Shown piece after piece: positions 51,462 to 61,013 of a stretch of 64,000 nt of DNA. This stretch comes from Actinokineospora alba (lineage in GTDB: Bacteria > Actinomycetota > Actinomycetes > Mycobacteriales > Pseudonocardiaceae), in the NCBI RefSeq assembly GCF_004362515.1, contig NZ_SNXU01000001.1, forward strand, positions 3,038,001-3,102,000, in the 5' to 3' direction. The stretch's first letter is position 1. Each line of letters begins with the position of its first letter. The position numbers were made by a program, and so were the translations under genes. Under the pieces are notes generated by a model, which was not told the origin of the DNA, ran no database searches, and saw nothing but the letters and a program-made list of their open reading frames with translations.

Positions 51462-52559
51462 TCATGACGGGTCGGGAGTGTGCCGCCACTGTGTCGGGAC
51501 CAGGACGGGCGCGGCCGGATCTCCGGCTGCCTGGAGTCGGCTCGTCCATTCCGTGAGGCGCGGTCGGCCGATCCGATCCCATTCCTGATAAAGCGCCGAT
51601 AGGTGATCGAGTAACGCCGGGTCGCCGGTCAGGGCGACGGTGTCGGCCCGAATGACGGCCATTCCGAGATTCGGATCGACCAGGGCGTATCGGCCATTGT
51701 TGTCGGTGCGGGCCGCATTGGTTATTCGCCTGTCCCGTACGGCCATGAAGAAACGGAGGTCGGCGTGCTCCCGCGCGGTGAGTCTCGGCAGGATTCCGTG
51801 GTGTTCGGTGAGCGTGTCCGCGGGAAGCGGCTCCGGTGCCGGGCCGTGGCCGAGTGGGCCGTGGGCGCGCGGGAAGTCGGCCCACAGGACCGGCCGCGCC
51901 GAGACGCCGTCCGCGTCCGATCGCACGGCCAACACGGGGTGGGCGCCGCCGTGCGCCACGGGCGCCAGGATCAGTCCGTCGTGGTCGAGTTGGTCGAGCC
52001 AGTGCCCGGACACGCCCGCGCAGCCCGTGGTGACGATCACCCGCTGGTAGGGCGCCTGGGCAGGCGCGCCGTAGTAGCCGTCCGCGCAGGCCACGGTGAC
52101 GGACTTCAATCCCAGCCCCCGCATCGCCGCCTGGGCGTCGCGGACGACGTCGAACCGGATATCGATGGACATCACCCGGGTGCCGGTGATGGTGGCGGCC
52201 AGGGCGGCGTTGTATCCGGTGCCCGCACCGATTTCCAGCATCCGGTGCCCTGGCCGCAGATCGAGTGCTTCGAGCATCCGCGCACCCAGGCCCGCCAGTG
52301 AGCACGACGCCGCGGAGGCGGGGTCCGGGCCAGGCCTGCGGGTCTGCAGGGCGGTGTCCGAGTAGACGACGTCGAGGACCTCGCGGGGCGGGGGTTGTTC
52401 CTGCGGCACCTCGGTGCGCTCGGTCGGGGACGGGTAGAAGCGCGTGACACAGCGGTCGCGCCGGACGGTGCGGAACGCACGCTCGACCGCGGCGGTCCGG
52501 ATCGCGCCACTGTCGCGCAGCGCGGCCGCGTACCTGTCCAGGTAATCATCGATGATCAT
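51462..52559 (-). CDS. Protein-L-isoaspartate O-methyltransferase-like protein
   Basis: 365 aa (MIIDDYLDRYAAALRDSG); GGGAGG lies 5 nt before the ATG. PCMT fold: PREVLDVVYSDTALQT, MLEALDLRPGHRMLEIGAGTGYNAALAA, YQRVIVTTGCAG. It is about 150 residues longer than housekeeping PCMT; the C-terminal extension (LTAREHADLRFFMAVRD) resembles methyltransferases linked to lanthipeptide or other modified-peptide clusters. No such peptide gene is seen nearby. Confidence 0.75.
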   Translation of the reverse strand: MIIDDYLDRYAAALRDSGAIRTAAVERAFRTVRRDRCVTRFYPSPTERTEVPQEQPPPREVLDVVYSDTALQTRRPGPDPASAASCSLAGLGARMLEALDLRPGHRMLEIGAGTGYNAALAATITGTRVMSIDIRFDVVRDAQAAMRGLGLKSVTVACADGYYGAPAQAPYQRVIVTTGCAGVSGHWLDQLDHDGLILAPVAHGGAHPVLAVRSDADGVSARPVLWADFPRAHGPLGHGPAPEPLPADTLTEHHGILPRLTAREHADLRFFMAVRDRRITNAARTDNNGRYALVDPNLGMAVIRADTVALTGDPALLDHLSALYQEWDRIGRPRLTEWTSRLQAAGDPAAPVLVPTQWRHTPDPS

Positions 52560-52715
52560 CCGTGCCTCCCGGCGATCATGATGGTGGATGCGTGACCCGC
52601 GGCATAAGAGGGTTGTCACGCAAGGGCACGCCGTGGTCACGGAGCGGAGGTGGATCGGGGTTCCGCCCCCCTGGTGAAACCCCCTCGGGAACGGGTGTAG
52701 TGTTGTGTTTACCGA

Positions 52716-52789
52716 CGCGGGGTGGAGCAGCTCGGTAGCTCGCTGGGCTCATAACCCAGAGGTCGCAGGTTCAAATCCTGTCCCCGCTA
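52716..52789 (+). tRNA. Initiator tRNA-fMet (CAT), copy 1
   Basis: 74 nt, CCA not encoded. Cloverleaf visible: anticodon loop CTCATAA on a TGGG/CCCA stem with the GGG:CCC pairs of initiators, T-loop GTTCAAATC, and an unpaired first base (C1 opposite U72), the initiator hallmark. Confidence 0.95.
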
Positions 52790-52797
52790 CAAAGATT

Positions 52798-52845
52798 GAG
52801 AAGACCCCCGTTCGACGCCATCGGCGCCCGAGCGGGGGTCTTCTC
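52798..52845 (+). terminator. Terminator after tRNA-fMet copy 1
   Basis: A perfect 13-bp stem (GAGAAGACCCCCG) with a 22-nt loop, followed by GTTGT. 8 bp after the tRNA. Confidence 0.7.
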
Positions 52846-53002
52846 GTTGTCGGGGTGCTTTCGTCCCGCTGTGGCCCTCGGCCGGATGTGTCCGCCGCGC
52901 CCCTGTGTGTGGGGGCCTCCACCAGCCCCGCGGCGGTGAAAACCCCCGAACCGCACCCCGCCGAAACCCCCTGGACAGCCCCATGTAAAGTTCTCCTTAC
53001 GA

Positions 53003-53076
53003 CGCGGGGTGGAGCAGCTCGGTAGCTCGCTGGGCTCATAACCCAGAGGTCGCAGGTTCAAATCCTGTCCCCGCTA
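53003..53076 (+). tRNA. Initiator tRNA-fMet (CAT), copy 2
   Basis: Identical in all 74 nt to copy 1, 287 bp downstream. The first few flanking bases on each side (GA before, CA after) also match, but the rest of the spacer differs. Confidence 0.95.
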
Positions 53077-53084
53077 CAGATGCG

Positions 53085-53112
53085 GAAGGCCGGTCCACAC
53101 GGACCGGCCTTC
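53085..53112 (+). terminator. Terminator after tRNA-fMet copy 2
   Basis: A 12-bp stem (GAAGGCCGGTCC) with a 4-nt loop followed by TTGCT. Confidence 0.75.
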
Positions 53113-53531
53113 TTGCTATCCGGCGGACCTGATCCAGTTGAAGTATCATCAATCCACTGGTCCACACAGGACTCTTCGGCGCGATCCGCGCATGATCCTC
53201 TTGTGGTGAAGTTTCGGCCACCTACGTTCGTAGGGAATCTGATAGGAACTCCGAATGGCCGGCGACGTAATCACGTGATCTGGCGCACATTGCGTCGATC
53301 ATTCCCAGGGATCACTGATTACGACTTGCTTCCCGGACTGCGCCGAATGGGTATTCGCATTCCCGGCAGGCCACCCCTTTGGGTGAGTCAGTCCTGTTGG
53401 GACCGTCCGGTCTTGCGCCAGACGGGCCCAGTGACGTGGGCTGTTCGGTTGCGTCCAAAAGTGGGGACGCCGTTTGTTTAACGATCAGCCATTGTGGACT
53501 GGGTGCGCTGGCCACTGTGGACAGCACGCCG
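53113..53531. other. Gap before the PadR-like gene
   Basis: About 420 bp, less GC-rich than its surroundings. No supported gene. Short in-frame stretches exist but have no start signal or recognisable product. Confidence 0.4.
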
Positions 53532-54053
53532 ATGTCGTGGGACCGTGGTCAGGTGTCTGAATTGAATGCAACTGCCGCGGCCCTTCTGGGTCTGCTGCAC
53601 GAAGGTCCGCAGACCGGCGGCCAGCTGGTGTCCGCTGCGCGCGAGCGCTTCGGGTCCTTTTTCAGCGTCACGCGCAGCCAGGTCTATCGCGAACTGCCCG
53701 CGCTCGCCGACGACGGACTTGTCCGTCTCGGCAAGCAGGGTCCGCGGTCGAGCCAGCAGTACGTGATCACAGCCGCGGGCAAGAAGGCGTTCAAGGGCTG
53801 GCTCGGCGGCGAGCCCGGCCCTGATCACCTTCGCAGCCCGCTGATCCTGCGCCTTGTCCACGCGAGCACGCTCACCGCGAAACAGCGGGTGGCGTTGCTC
53901 GACTCCGCCAAGGTCGTCTACAACGGCGAACACGAATCCGCGAAACTGGCGGCCAAGTCCGCCGAGGATCCGTACGCCAAGGCGATCGCCGAATTCGGCA
54001 TGGCGCGGGCCAAGGCAGTGCTCAAGCTGCTGGATTCGATCCCGAAGTCCTGA
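53532..54053 (+). CDS. PadR-family transcriptional regulator
   Basis: About 173 aa (MSWDRGQVSELNATAAALL; a GTG at 53553 is an alternative). Winged helix: LLGLLHEGPQTGGQLVSAARERFGSFFSVTRSQVYRELPALADDGLVRL, then a C-terminal helical dimerisation region. Effector unknown. Confidence 0.85.
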   Translation: MSWDRGQVSELNATAAALLGLLHEGPQTGGQLVSAARERFGSFFSVTRSQVYRELPALADDGLVRLGKQGPRSSQQYVITAAGKKAFKGWLGGEPGPDHLRSPLILRLVHASTLTAKQRVALLDSAKVVYNGEHESAKLAAKSAEDPYAKAIAEFGMARAKAVLKLLDSIPKS

Positions 54054-54096
54054 CCGCCGCAGCGGCGACGTCCGTGTCCGCGTAATCTCTTTCGAC

Positions 54097-55197
54097 GTGA
54101 ACCCGGACGTCGCCACTGACATCAAGGACCTCTCCGCCACGCTCGCGAGTGTCGAGGCGGTGATGGACCTCGATGGGCTGCGCGCGCAGATCGCCGATCT
54201 GGAGGAGCAGGCAGCTCGTCCGGACCTCTGGGACGACCCCGACGCCGCGCAGAAGGTGACGAGCCAGCTCTCCCACCGGCAGTCCGAGCTGCGCAAGGTG
54301 GAGGAGCTGCGCTCCCGCCTCGACGACCTGCCCGTGCTCTACGAGCTGGCCGAAGAGGACGAGGGCGACCCCGCCGCGGCCGCCGACGCCGACGCCGAGC
54401 GCGAGAAGCTGCGGACCGACATCTCCTCCCTGGAGGTGCGCACGCTGCTGTCCGGCGAGTACGACGAGCGTGACGCCCTGGTCACCATCCGCTCCGAGGC
54501 CGGTGGCGTCGACGCCGCCGACTTCGCCGAGATGCTCATGCGCATGTACCTGCGCTGGGCCGAGCGCCACGGCTACCCGGTCGACGTCTTCGACACGTCC
54601 TACGCCGAAGAGGCGGGCATCAAGTCGACGACGTTCCGCGTCACCGCGCCCTACGCCTACGGCACGCTGTCGGTCGAGCAGGGCACGCACCGGCTGGTCC
54701 GCATCTCGCCGTTCGACAACCAGGGCCGCAGGCAGACCTCGTTCGCCGCGGTCGAGATCACGCCGAACCTCGCGCAGACCGACCACGTCGAGATCGAGGA
54801 CAAGGACCTGCGCGTCGACGTCTACCGCGCGTCGGGCCCCGGCGGGCAGGGCGTCAACACGACCGACTCCGCCGTGCGCCTGACCCACATCCCGACCGGC
54901 ATCGTGGTCTCCTGCCAGAACGAGCGCTCGCAGCTGCAGAACAAGGCCTCGGCCATGGTCGTGCTGCAGTCGAAGCTGCTCGAACGCCGCAGGCAGGAGG
55001 ACCAGGCCAAGATGGACGCCCTCAAGGACAGCTCCAGCGGGTCCTGGGGCAACCAGATGCGCTCCTACGTCCTGCACCCGTACCAGATGGTCAAGGACCT
55101 GCGGACCGAGTACGAGGTGGGCAACCCGGGCGCGGTGCTCGACGGCGACATCGATGGCTTCCTCGAGGCCGGCATCCGCTGGCGTCGTACCCAGTAG
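54097..55197 (+). CDS. prfB: Peptide chain release factor 2
   Basis: 366 aa from GTG. GGQ motif in RASGPGGQGVNTTDSAVR and the stop-codon-reading SPF motif in VRISPFDNQ. Recognises UGA/UAA. The reading frame is continuous, without the programmed frameshift of many RF2 genes. Confidence 0.97.
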   Translation: MNPDVATDIKDLSATLASVEAVMDLDGLRAQIADLEEQAARPDLWDDPDAAQKVTSQLSHRQSELRKVEELRSRLDDLPVLYELAEEDEGDPAAAADADAEREKLRTDISSLEVRTLLSGEYDERDALVTIRSEAGGVDAADFAEMLMRMYLRWAERHGYPVDVFDTSYAEEAGIKSTTFRVTAPYAYGTLSVEQGTHRLVRISPFDNQGRRQTSFAAVEITPNLAQTDHVEIEDKDLRVDVYRASGPGGQGVNTTDSAVRLTHIPTGIVVSCQNERSQLQNKASAMVVLQSKLLERRRQEDQAKMDALKDSSSGSWGNQMRSYVLHPYQMVKDLRTEYEVGNPGAVLDGDIDGFLEAGIRWRRTQ

Positions 55198-55287
55198 TCA
55201 CCACGGGTGCACGCACCGTCACCAGCGGAAACGCTTACCCGAGGCGAAGCAACAGCTTCATAACACGCGCGGGTAGACTCGCCCACC

Positions 55288-55977
55288 GTGATCCGCCTCG
55301 AACAGGTATCCAAGGTCTACAAGACCTCCACGCGGCCCGCCCTGGAGAATGTCTCGGTCGAGATCGACAAGGGTGAGTTCGTCTTCCTCATCGGCCCGTC
55401 GGGGTCGGGGAAGTCGACGTTCCTGCGCCTGTTGCTGCGCGAGGAGGTCCCCAGCAAGGGTCGCGTCTACGTCGCGAACTTCGACGTCGCCCGGATGGCG
55501 CGCCGCCGCGTGCCCCGGCTGCGGCAGTCCATCGGCTGTGTCTTCCAGGACTTCCGCCTCCTGGCGAACAAGACCGTCGCCGAGAACGTGGCGTTCGCGC
55601 TGGAGGTCATCGGCAAGCCCCGGCACACCATCAAGAAGGTCGTGCCCGAGGTGCTCGAGCTGGTGGGCCTCGAGGGCAAGGCCGAGCGCATGCCGCACGA
55701 GCTGTCCGGCGGTGAACAGCAGCGCGTCGCGATCGCCCGGGCCTTCGTGAACCGGCCGCTGATGCTGCTGGCCGACGAGCCGACCGGAAACCTGGACCCG
55801 GACACGAGCCAGGACATCATGCTGCTGCTGGAGCGGATCAACCGCACCGGCACGACCGTGCTGATGGCCACGCACGACCACTCCATCGTGGACTCGATGC
55901 GGCGCCGCGTCGTCGAGCTTGATCTCGGCCGTGTGCTGCGCGACGACGCCCGCGGTGTCTACGGCGTCGGCCGCTGA
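55288..55977 (+). CDS. ftsE: Cell-division ABC ATPase FtsE
   Basis: 229 aa from GTG. Walker A GPSGSGKSTF, Q-loop VFQDFRLL, signature LSGGEQQR, Walker B LLADEPTGNLDP, H-loop THDHS. With FtsX it controls peptidoglycan hydrolases at division. Followed by ftsX and smpB. Confidence 0.96.
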   Translation: MIRLEQVSKVYKTSTRPALENVSVEIDKGEFVFLIGPSGSGKSTFLRLLLREEVPSKGRVYVANFDVARMARRRVPRLRQSIGCVFQDFRLLANKTVAENVAFALEVIGKPRHTIKKVVPEVLELVGLEGKAERMPHELSGGEQQRVAIARAFVNRPLMLLADEPTGNLDPDTSQDIMLLLERINRTGTTVLMATHDHSIVDSMRRRVVELDLGRVLRDDARGVYGVGR

Positions 55978-56013
55978 CCCACCTGCCCCCAAAGACGAGG
56001 AACACCAACCCCG

Positions 56014-56916
56014 ATGCGTGCCAGCTTCGTGTTCAGCGAGGTCGTCACCGGCCTTCGCCGGAACATCACGATGACCATCGCGATGATCATCACGACCGCC
56101 ATCTCGCTCTTCCTGCTCGGTGGTGGCCTGCTCGTCGTCCGGATGATCGATAACACCCAGGAGCTGTACCAGGACAAGGTCGAGGTCAGCGTCTACCTGA
56201 CCAACGACGTGTCCGCGAACGACAAGGCCTGCGCGGCGGACCCGTGCAAGGGCCTGTGGTCGTCGCTGCGGAACGACCCGGCGGTCGAGGACGTCGTATT
56301 CGAGAACCGCGACCAGGCGTTCGAGCGGTTCAAGCGGATCTTCGAGGCGCAGCCGGAGTTGGTGAAGCTGGCCCGGCCGGAGGCGCTGCCCGCGTCGTTC
56401 CGGGTGAAGCTGGTCAACCCGGACCGGCCCGAGGTGATCACCCAGTCCTACGGCGGCAAGGCCGGGATCGACACCATCACCGACCAGAGCGAGTTCCTCG
56501 ACCGGTTCTTCAACGCGCTCAACGGTGTCCGGAACGGAACGTTCTTCATCGCGGGCATCATGGCGATCGCGGCGCTGCTGCTGATCTCCAACACGGTCCA
56601 GCTCTCCGCGTTCACGCGGAAAACCGAGGTCGGCATCATGCGCCTGGTCGGCGCGACCCGGTGGTACACGCAGCTGCCGTTCCTCTTGGAAGCCGTGGTC
56701 ACCGGTGTCGTCGGCGCGCTCGTCGCCATCGGAATGCTGGTGATGGGCAAGGTCGCCTTCGCCGACGACGTGCTCGCCGACCCGATCCAGGCCGGGGTGG
56801 TGAAGTCTGTCGACGCGTCGGACATCGCCCTGGTCTCGCCGATCTTGTTGCTGATCGCGGTCGTCATCTCGGCGATCACCGGCTACGTCACGCTGCGTCT
56901 GTACGTCCGCACGTGA
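56014..56916 (+). CDS. ftsX: Cell-division membrane protein FtsX
   Basis: 300 aa. A first helix at about 20-45, an extracellular domain (about 50-170) with a disulfide-like pair CAADPC, then three helices (about 178-200, 225-250, 268-295). Typical FtsX layout. 36 nt after ftsE. Confidence 0.95.
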   Translation: MRASFVFSEVVTGLRRNITMTIAMIITTAISLFLLGGGLLVVRMIDNTQELYQDKVEVSVYLTNDVSANDKACAADPCKGLWSSLRNDPAVEDVVFENRDQAFERFKRIFEAQPELVKLARPEALPASFRVKLVNPDRPEVITQSYGGKAGIDTITDQSEFLDRFFNALNGVRNGTFFIAGIMAIAALLLISNTVQLSAFTRKTEVGIMRLVGATRWYTQLPFLLEAVVTGVVGALVAIGMLVMGKVAFADDVLADPIQAGVVKSVDASDIALVSPILLLIAVVISAITGYVTLRLYVRT

Positions 56917-56962
56917 CAATCCCGTCGCTGCCCGTTCCCCGCCGCACGTAGAGTCACGCGTC

Positions 56963-57436
56963 ATGGCAAGGGAAAAGGGTCAGAAGGTGATCGTGTCGAA
57001 CCGGAAGGCTCGGCACGATTACGCGGTCCTCGACACCTTCGAGGCGGGGGTAGTCCTGGTCGGGACCGAGGTGAAGAGCCTGCGCGAGGGGCGTGCGTCG
57101 CTGGTGGACGCGTTCGCGACGGTCGACGACGGCGAAGTGTGGCTGCGCAACCTGCACATCCCGGAGTACACCCAGGGCACCTGGACCAACCACGAACCGC
57201 GGCGCACGCGCAAGCTGCTGCTGCACAAGGGTGAGATCGAGCGGCTGATCGGCAAGATCAAGGAGTCCGGCCTGTCGCTGGTGCCGCTGTCGATGTATTT
57301 CAAGGACGGCAAGGTCAAGGTCGAACTCGCGCTGGCGAAGGGCAAGAAGTCCTACGACAAGCGCCAGGACCTGGCCAAGCGCGACGCGCAGCGGGAGATC
57401 AGCAAGGCCTTCGGCCGGGCGGCCAAGGGCATGTAA
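56963..57436 (+). CDS. smpB: SsrA-binding protein
   Basis: 157 aa. NRKARHDYAVLDTFEAGVVLVGTEVKSLREGRASLVD and the basic C-tail KRQDLAKRDAQREISKAF. Binds tmRNA in trans-translation. No ssrA gene is recognised in the following sequence. Confidence 0.97.
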   Translation: MAREKGQKVIVSNRKARHDYAVLDTFEAGVVLVGTEVKSLREGRASLVDAFATVDDGEVWLRNLHIPEYTQGTWTNHEPRRTRKLLLHKGEIERLIGKIKESGLSLVPLSMYFKDGKVKVELALAKGKKSYDKRQDLAKRDAQREISKAFGRAAKGM

Positions 57437-58326
57437 TGCGGCCCGCCGGCGACGGAGAGGTCGCCGCGTGGGTGTCCTCGCTCGGGCTGCCCGGGCTGGT
57501 CGACCTCCACGTGCACTTCCTGCCGGACCCGATGCAGCGCAAGGTGTGGGAGTACTTCGACGACGCCGAGCGCAACTACGGCATGGCGTGGCCGATCCAC
57601 TACCGCGCTTCCGAGGCCGACCGGTTGGCGACGTTGCGGGACCTCGGGGTCGTGGCGTTCGCGCCGCTGGTCTACCCGCACAAGCCCGGCATGGCGCGCT
57701 GGCTGACCGACTGGGTGCTCGACTTCGCAGCCCGCACACCGGAGGCCGTGCCGACCGCGACGATCTACCCGGAACCTGACGTCGCCGACTACCTCGACGC
57801 GGCTCTCCGCGCGGGTGCGCGATGCGTCAAGGCGCACGTTCAGGTCGGCGCGTACGACCCACGGTCGGAGCTCCTGGCCCCGGCGTGGGGGATGCTCGCC
57901 GAGGCCGGTGTGCCGGTCGTGATCCACTGCGGACACGGGCCGTTGCCCGGTGATTTCACTGGGCTCGACGTCTTCGGCGAGGTGCTGCGCGCGCACCCCC
58001 GGCTTACCGCCGTGCTCGCGCACGCTGGGATGCCGGAACTCGACGTGGCGCTGGACCTTGCCGAGCGGTACGAGCGCGTGCACCTCGACACGACCATGGT
58101 CGGTGTCCCGTTCACCGAGCAGCTCACGCCGCTGCCTGCCGACTGGACAGCGCGGCTCGCCGGTGTGGCCGACCGGGTCGTGCTGGGCACGGACTTCCCG
58201 AGCATCCCGTACCCGTACGCCGTCCAACTCGCCGCGATCGCTCGCTGGGCCCAAGACGACCGCCTCGGCGAGCCGTTCCTGCGGGCGGTCCTGCACGACA
58301 CCCCGGCTCGGCTCCTGGCTCTCTGA
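57436..58326 (+). CDS. Amidohydrolase-family protein
   Basis: 296 aa. Starts on the last base of the smpB stop (TAATG). HxH motif in DLHVHFLPDP, VVIHCGHG, AVLAHAGMPELD, and the metal Asp in LGTDFPSIPY: a TIM-barrel amidohydrolase of the 2-pyrone-dicarboxylase-lactonase-like group. Substrate unknown. Confidence 0.85.
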   Translation: MRPAGDGEVAAWVSSLGLPGLVDLHVHFLPDPMQRKVWEYFDDAERNYGMAWPIHYRASEADRLATLRDLGVVAFAPLVYPHKPGMARWLTDWVLDFAARTPEAVPTATIYPEPDVADYLDAALRAGARCVKAHVQVGAYDPRSELLAPAWGMLAEAGVPVVIHCGHGPLPGDFTGLDVFGEVLRAHPRLTAVLAHAGMPELDVALDLAERYERVHLDTTMVGVPFTEQLTPLPADWTARLAGVADRVVLGTDFPSIPYPYAVQLAAIARWAQDDRLGEPFLRAVLHDTPARLLAL

Positions 58327-58378
58327 GGTTGCTCGCTGTGGGCGAACACGATGCGGAAACAAGTGGAGCACTTTCGAG

Positions 58379-58399
58379 GTTGAGCTAGTCAGACTCAAC
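58379..58399. promoter_or_regulatory. HAIR operator for HspR upstream of lon
   Basis: GTTGAGC-n7-ACTCAAC matches the inverted repeat CTTGAGT-n7-ACTCAAG bound by HspR (one changed base per outer position). It ends 17 bp before the lon ATG, so binding would block transcription or initiation. Confidence 0.8.
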
Positions 58400-58416
58400 T
58401 TTGGAGGGTGATCCAC

Positions 58417-60783
58417 ATGGCCGAGGCGTTCACGCTTCCGGTGCTTCCGCTGGACGACACGGTCCTGCTGCCCGGCATGGTGGTGCCGATCCGGATCGGC
58501 ACCACGGACATCGCGGGCGAGGTGCGCGCGGCGGTGGAGGCCGCCCAGGCGTCCGCTGAGGACGACAAGCCGCGGGTGCTGCTCGTCCCCCGACTCGACG
58601 GCAAGTACGCCCGCTACGGCACGCTCGGGGTGGTGGAGCAGGTCGGCAGGCTGCCCGGCGGCGAACTCGCCGCGGTGGTCCGCGGCACCGGCCGGGTCCG
58701 TATCGGCGCGGGCACGACCGGGCCGGGCGCCGCGCTGTGGGTGCAGGCCGAACTGGCCGAGGAGCAGGTCGGTGAGCGCGCCGAGGAGCTGTCCCGCGAA
58801 TACAAGGCGATGGTGACGACGATCCTGCAGCAGCGCGGGTCGTGGCAGGTGGTCGACACCGTCGCCCAGGTCGACGACCCGGCCGCGCTCGCCGACCTCG
58901 CCGGGTACGCCTCCTACCTGTCCGACGAGCAGAAGGTGTGGCTGCTGGAGACCACCGACGTGGTCGCCCGGCTGGAGAAGCTGATCGAGTGGGGCCGCGA
59001 GCACCTGGCCGAACTCGACGTCGCCGAGACGATCCGCAAGGACGTCAAGGAAGGCATGGAGAAGCAGCAGCGGGAGTTCCTGCTGCGCCAGCAGCTCGCC
59101 GCCGTCCGCAAGGAGCTGGCCGAACTGGAGGGCAAGCCCGCGTCCGAGGAGCAGGACTACCGCGCCCGGGTGGAGGCGGCCGACCTGCCGGAGAAGGTGC
59201 GCGACGCCGCGCTGTCCGAAGTGGACAAGTTGGAGCGGACGTCGGAGCAGTCGCCGGAGGTCGGGTGGATCCGCACGTGGCTCGACACCGTCCTCGACCT
59301 CCCGTGGAACACACGAACCGATGACGCGTACGACATCGCGGGCGCACGGGCGATCCTGGATGCCGACCACGCCGGTCTCGACGACGTGAAGGACCGGATC
59401 ATCGAGTACCTGGCCGTGCGCAAGCGGCGCGACGAGCGTGGGCTCGGCGTGGTCGGCGGTCGTCGCAGCGGTGCGGTGCTGGCGCTGGCCGGTCCGCCCG
59501 GGGTCGGCAAGACGTCGCTGGGCGAGTCGGTGGCCCGGGCGATGGGCCGCGAGTTCGTCCGGGTCGCGCTCGGCGGTGTCCGCGACGAGGCGGAGATCCG
59601 TGGGCACCGGCGCACCTACGTCGGCGCGCTGCCCGGCCGGATCGTCCGCGCCATCAGCGAAGCGGGCTCGATGAACCCCGTGGTGCTGCTCGACGAGATC
59701 GACAAGGTGGGCTCGGACTACCGCGGCGACCCGACTGCCGCGCTGCTGGAAGTCCTTGACCCGGCGCAGAACCACACGTTCCGCGACCACTACCTGGAAG
59801 TCGAGCTCGACCTGTCCGATGTGGTCTTCCTGGCCACGGCGAACGTCATCGAGCAGATCCCGGCGCCGCTGCTCGACCGGATGGAGCTGGTCCGGCTCGA
59901 CGGGTACACCGAGGACGAGAAGGTCGTCATCGCCGCCGACCACCTGCTGCCCAGGCAGTTGGAGCGGGCGGGCCTGACCGCCGAGGAGGTGGCGGTCGAC
60001 GAGGCCGCGCTGCGCCTGCTGGCGGGGGAGTACACCCGCGAAGCCGGTGTGCGGCAACTGGAACGGGCGATCGCGCGCATCCTGCGCAAGGTCACCGCGC
60101 AGCTGGCGCTCGGCTCGGCGGAACTGCCGCTCACCGTCGGAGCCGGGGACCTGCGCGGCTACCTCGGGAGTCCGAAACACACTCCCGAGTCGGCGGAGCG
60201 CACCTCGGTCCCCGGTGTGTCCACCGGCCTCGCGGTGACGGGCGCGGGCGGCGACGTGTTGTTCGTGGAGGCGTCGCTGGCCGAGAAAGGCACCGGCTCG
60301 AGTGGAGTGACGCTCACCGGCCAATTGGGTGATGTCATGAAGGAGTCCGCGCAGATCGCATTGTCCTATTTGCGCTCACACGGGCCGGAATTGGGATTGC
60401 CGGTGGCCGAATTGGCCGACCGCGGCGTCCACGTGCACGTGCCCGCGGGCGCGGTCCCGAAGGACGGGCCGAGTGCCGGGGTCACCATGACCACGGCGCT
60501 GGCGTCGCTGCTCTCGGGCAGGCCGGTGCGCTCGGAGGTGGCGATGACCGGTGAGGTGTCGCTGACCGGGCGGGTGCTGCCGATCGGCGGGGTGAAGCAG
60601 AAACTGCTGGCCGCGCACCGGGCGGGCATCACCACCGTGCTGCTGCCGCAGCGCAACGAGCCGGACCTGGACGACGTGCCCGAGTCCGTCCGCGAGGCCC
60701 TGACCGTGCACTTCGTCGGCGACGTCCGGGAGGTGCTGGAACTGGCCCTGGCACCCGCCGCGGAGGCCACGCTCGCCGCGTGA
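58417..60783 (+). CDS. lon: ATP-dependent Lon protease
   Basis: 788 aa; GGAGGG lies 8 nt before the ATG. N-terminal substrate domain, AAA+ module with Walker A GPPGVGKT near residue 360 and Walker B VVLLDEIDK, C-terminal S16 domain with Ser in KDGPSAGV near 685 and Lys in GGVKQK near 727. Regulated by HspR as judged from the adjacent HAIR element; lon is an HspR target in Streptomyces. Confidence 0.97.
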   Translation: MAEAFTLPVLPLDDTVLLPGMVVPIRIGTTDIAGEVRAAVEAAQASAEDDKPRVLLVPRLDGKYARYGTLGVVEQVGRLPGGELAAVVRGTGRVRIGAGTTGPGAALWVQAELAEEQVGERAEELSREYKAMVTTILQQRGSWQVVDTVAQVDDPAALADLAGYASYLSDEQKVWLLETTDVVARLEKLIEWGREHLAELDVAETIRKDVKEGMEKQQREFLLRQQLAAVRKELAELEGKPASEEQDYRARVEAADLPEKVRDAALSEVDKLERTSEQSPEVGWIRTWLDTVLDLPWNTRTDDAYDIAGARAILDADHAGLDDVKDRIIEYLAVRKRRDERGLGVVGGRRSGAVLALAGPPGVGKTSLGESVARAMGREFVRVALGGVRDEAEIRGHRRTYVGALPGRIVRAISEAGSMNPVVLLDEIDKVGSDYRGDPTAALLEVLDPAQNHTFRDHYLEVELDLSDVVFLATANVIEQIPAPLLDRMELVRLDGYTEDEKVVIAADHLLPRQLERAGLTAEEVAVDEAALRLLAGEYTREAGVRQLERAIARILRKVTAQLALGSAELPLTVGAGDLRGYLGSPKHTPESAERTSVPGVSTGLAVTGAGGDVLFVEASLAEKGTGSSGVTLTGQLGDVMKESAQIALSYLRSHGPELGLPVAELADRGVHVHVPAGAVPKDGPSAGVTMTTALASLLSGRPVRSEVAMTGEVSLTGRVLPIGGVKQKLLAAHRAGITTVLLPQRNEPDLDDVPESVREALTVHFVGDVREVLELALAPAAEATLAA

Positions 60784-60788
60784 CGCGT

Positions 60789-60836
60789 ATTCGGGCCATA
60801 GCTCGGAAACCATCGTTTCCGAGCTATGGCCCGAAT
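60789..60836. terminator. Long hairpin after lon
   Basis: A perfect 21-bp stem with a 6-nt loop (CCATCG), 5 bp after the lon stop. No T-run follows. Confidence 0.75.
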
Positions 60837-61013
60837 CGAAGTCCGTGAGGGTTTTCCCCTAAGTCCGTCAGTTCATATCGATGTGCTGAACAGTGGTTTC
60901 CGATCGGTAACCCTGGTCAATAAAGTGAATTCGCGACACCGTCGAAATCCCTGCGTCTCCGCCGCCCGCTCAGCAAGCCGGTGGCGGTGGCCCCTGCATG
61001 AGGGAGACCTTCG

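Noticed and set aside
52716..53076. tRNA-fMet as attachment site of the conjugative element
   Set aside because: It lies more than 30 kb from the integrase, separated by conserved chromosomal genes, and no partial tRNA copy is seen near int.
54097..54200. Programmed +1 frameshift in prfB
   Set aside because: The N-terminal frame is continuous from GTG with no in-frame stop, so none is needed.
57352..60324. 990-codon open frame on the minus strand
   Set aside because: It lies opposite smpB, the amidohydrolase and lon, has no recognisable domain, and is a GC-bias shadow.
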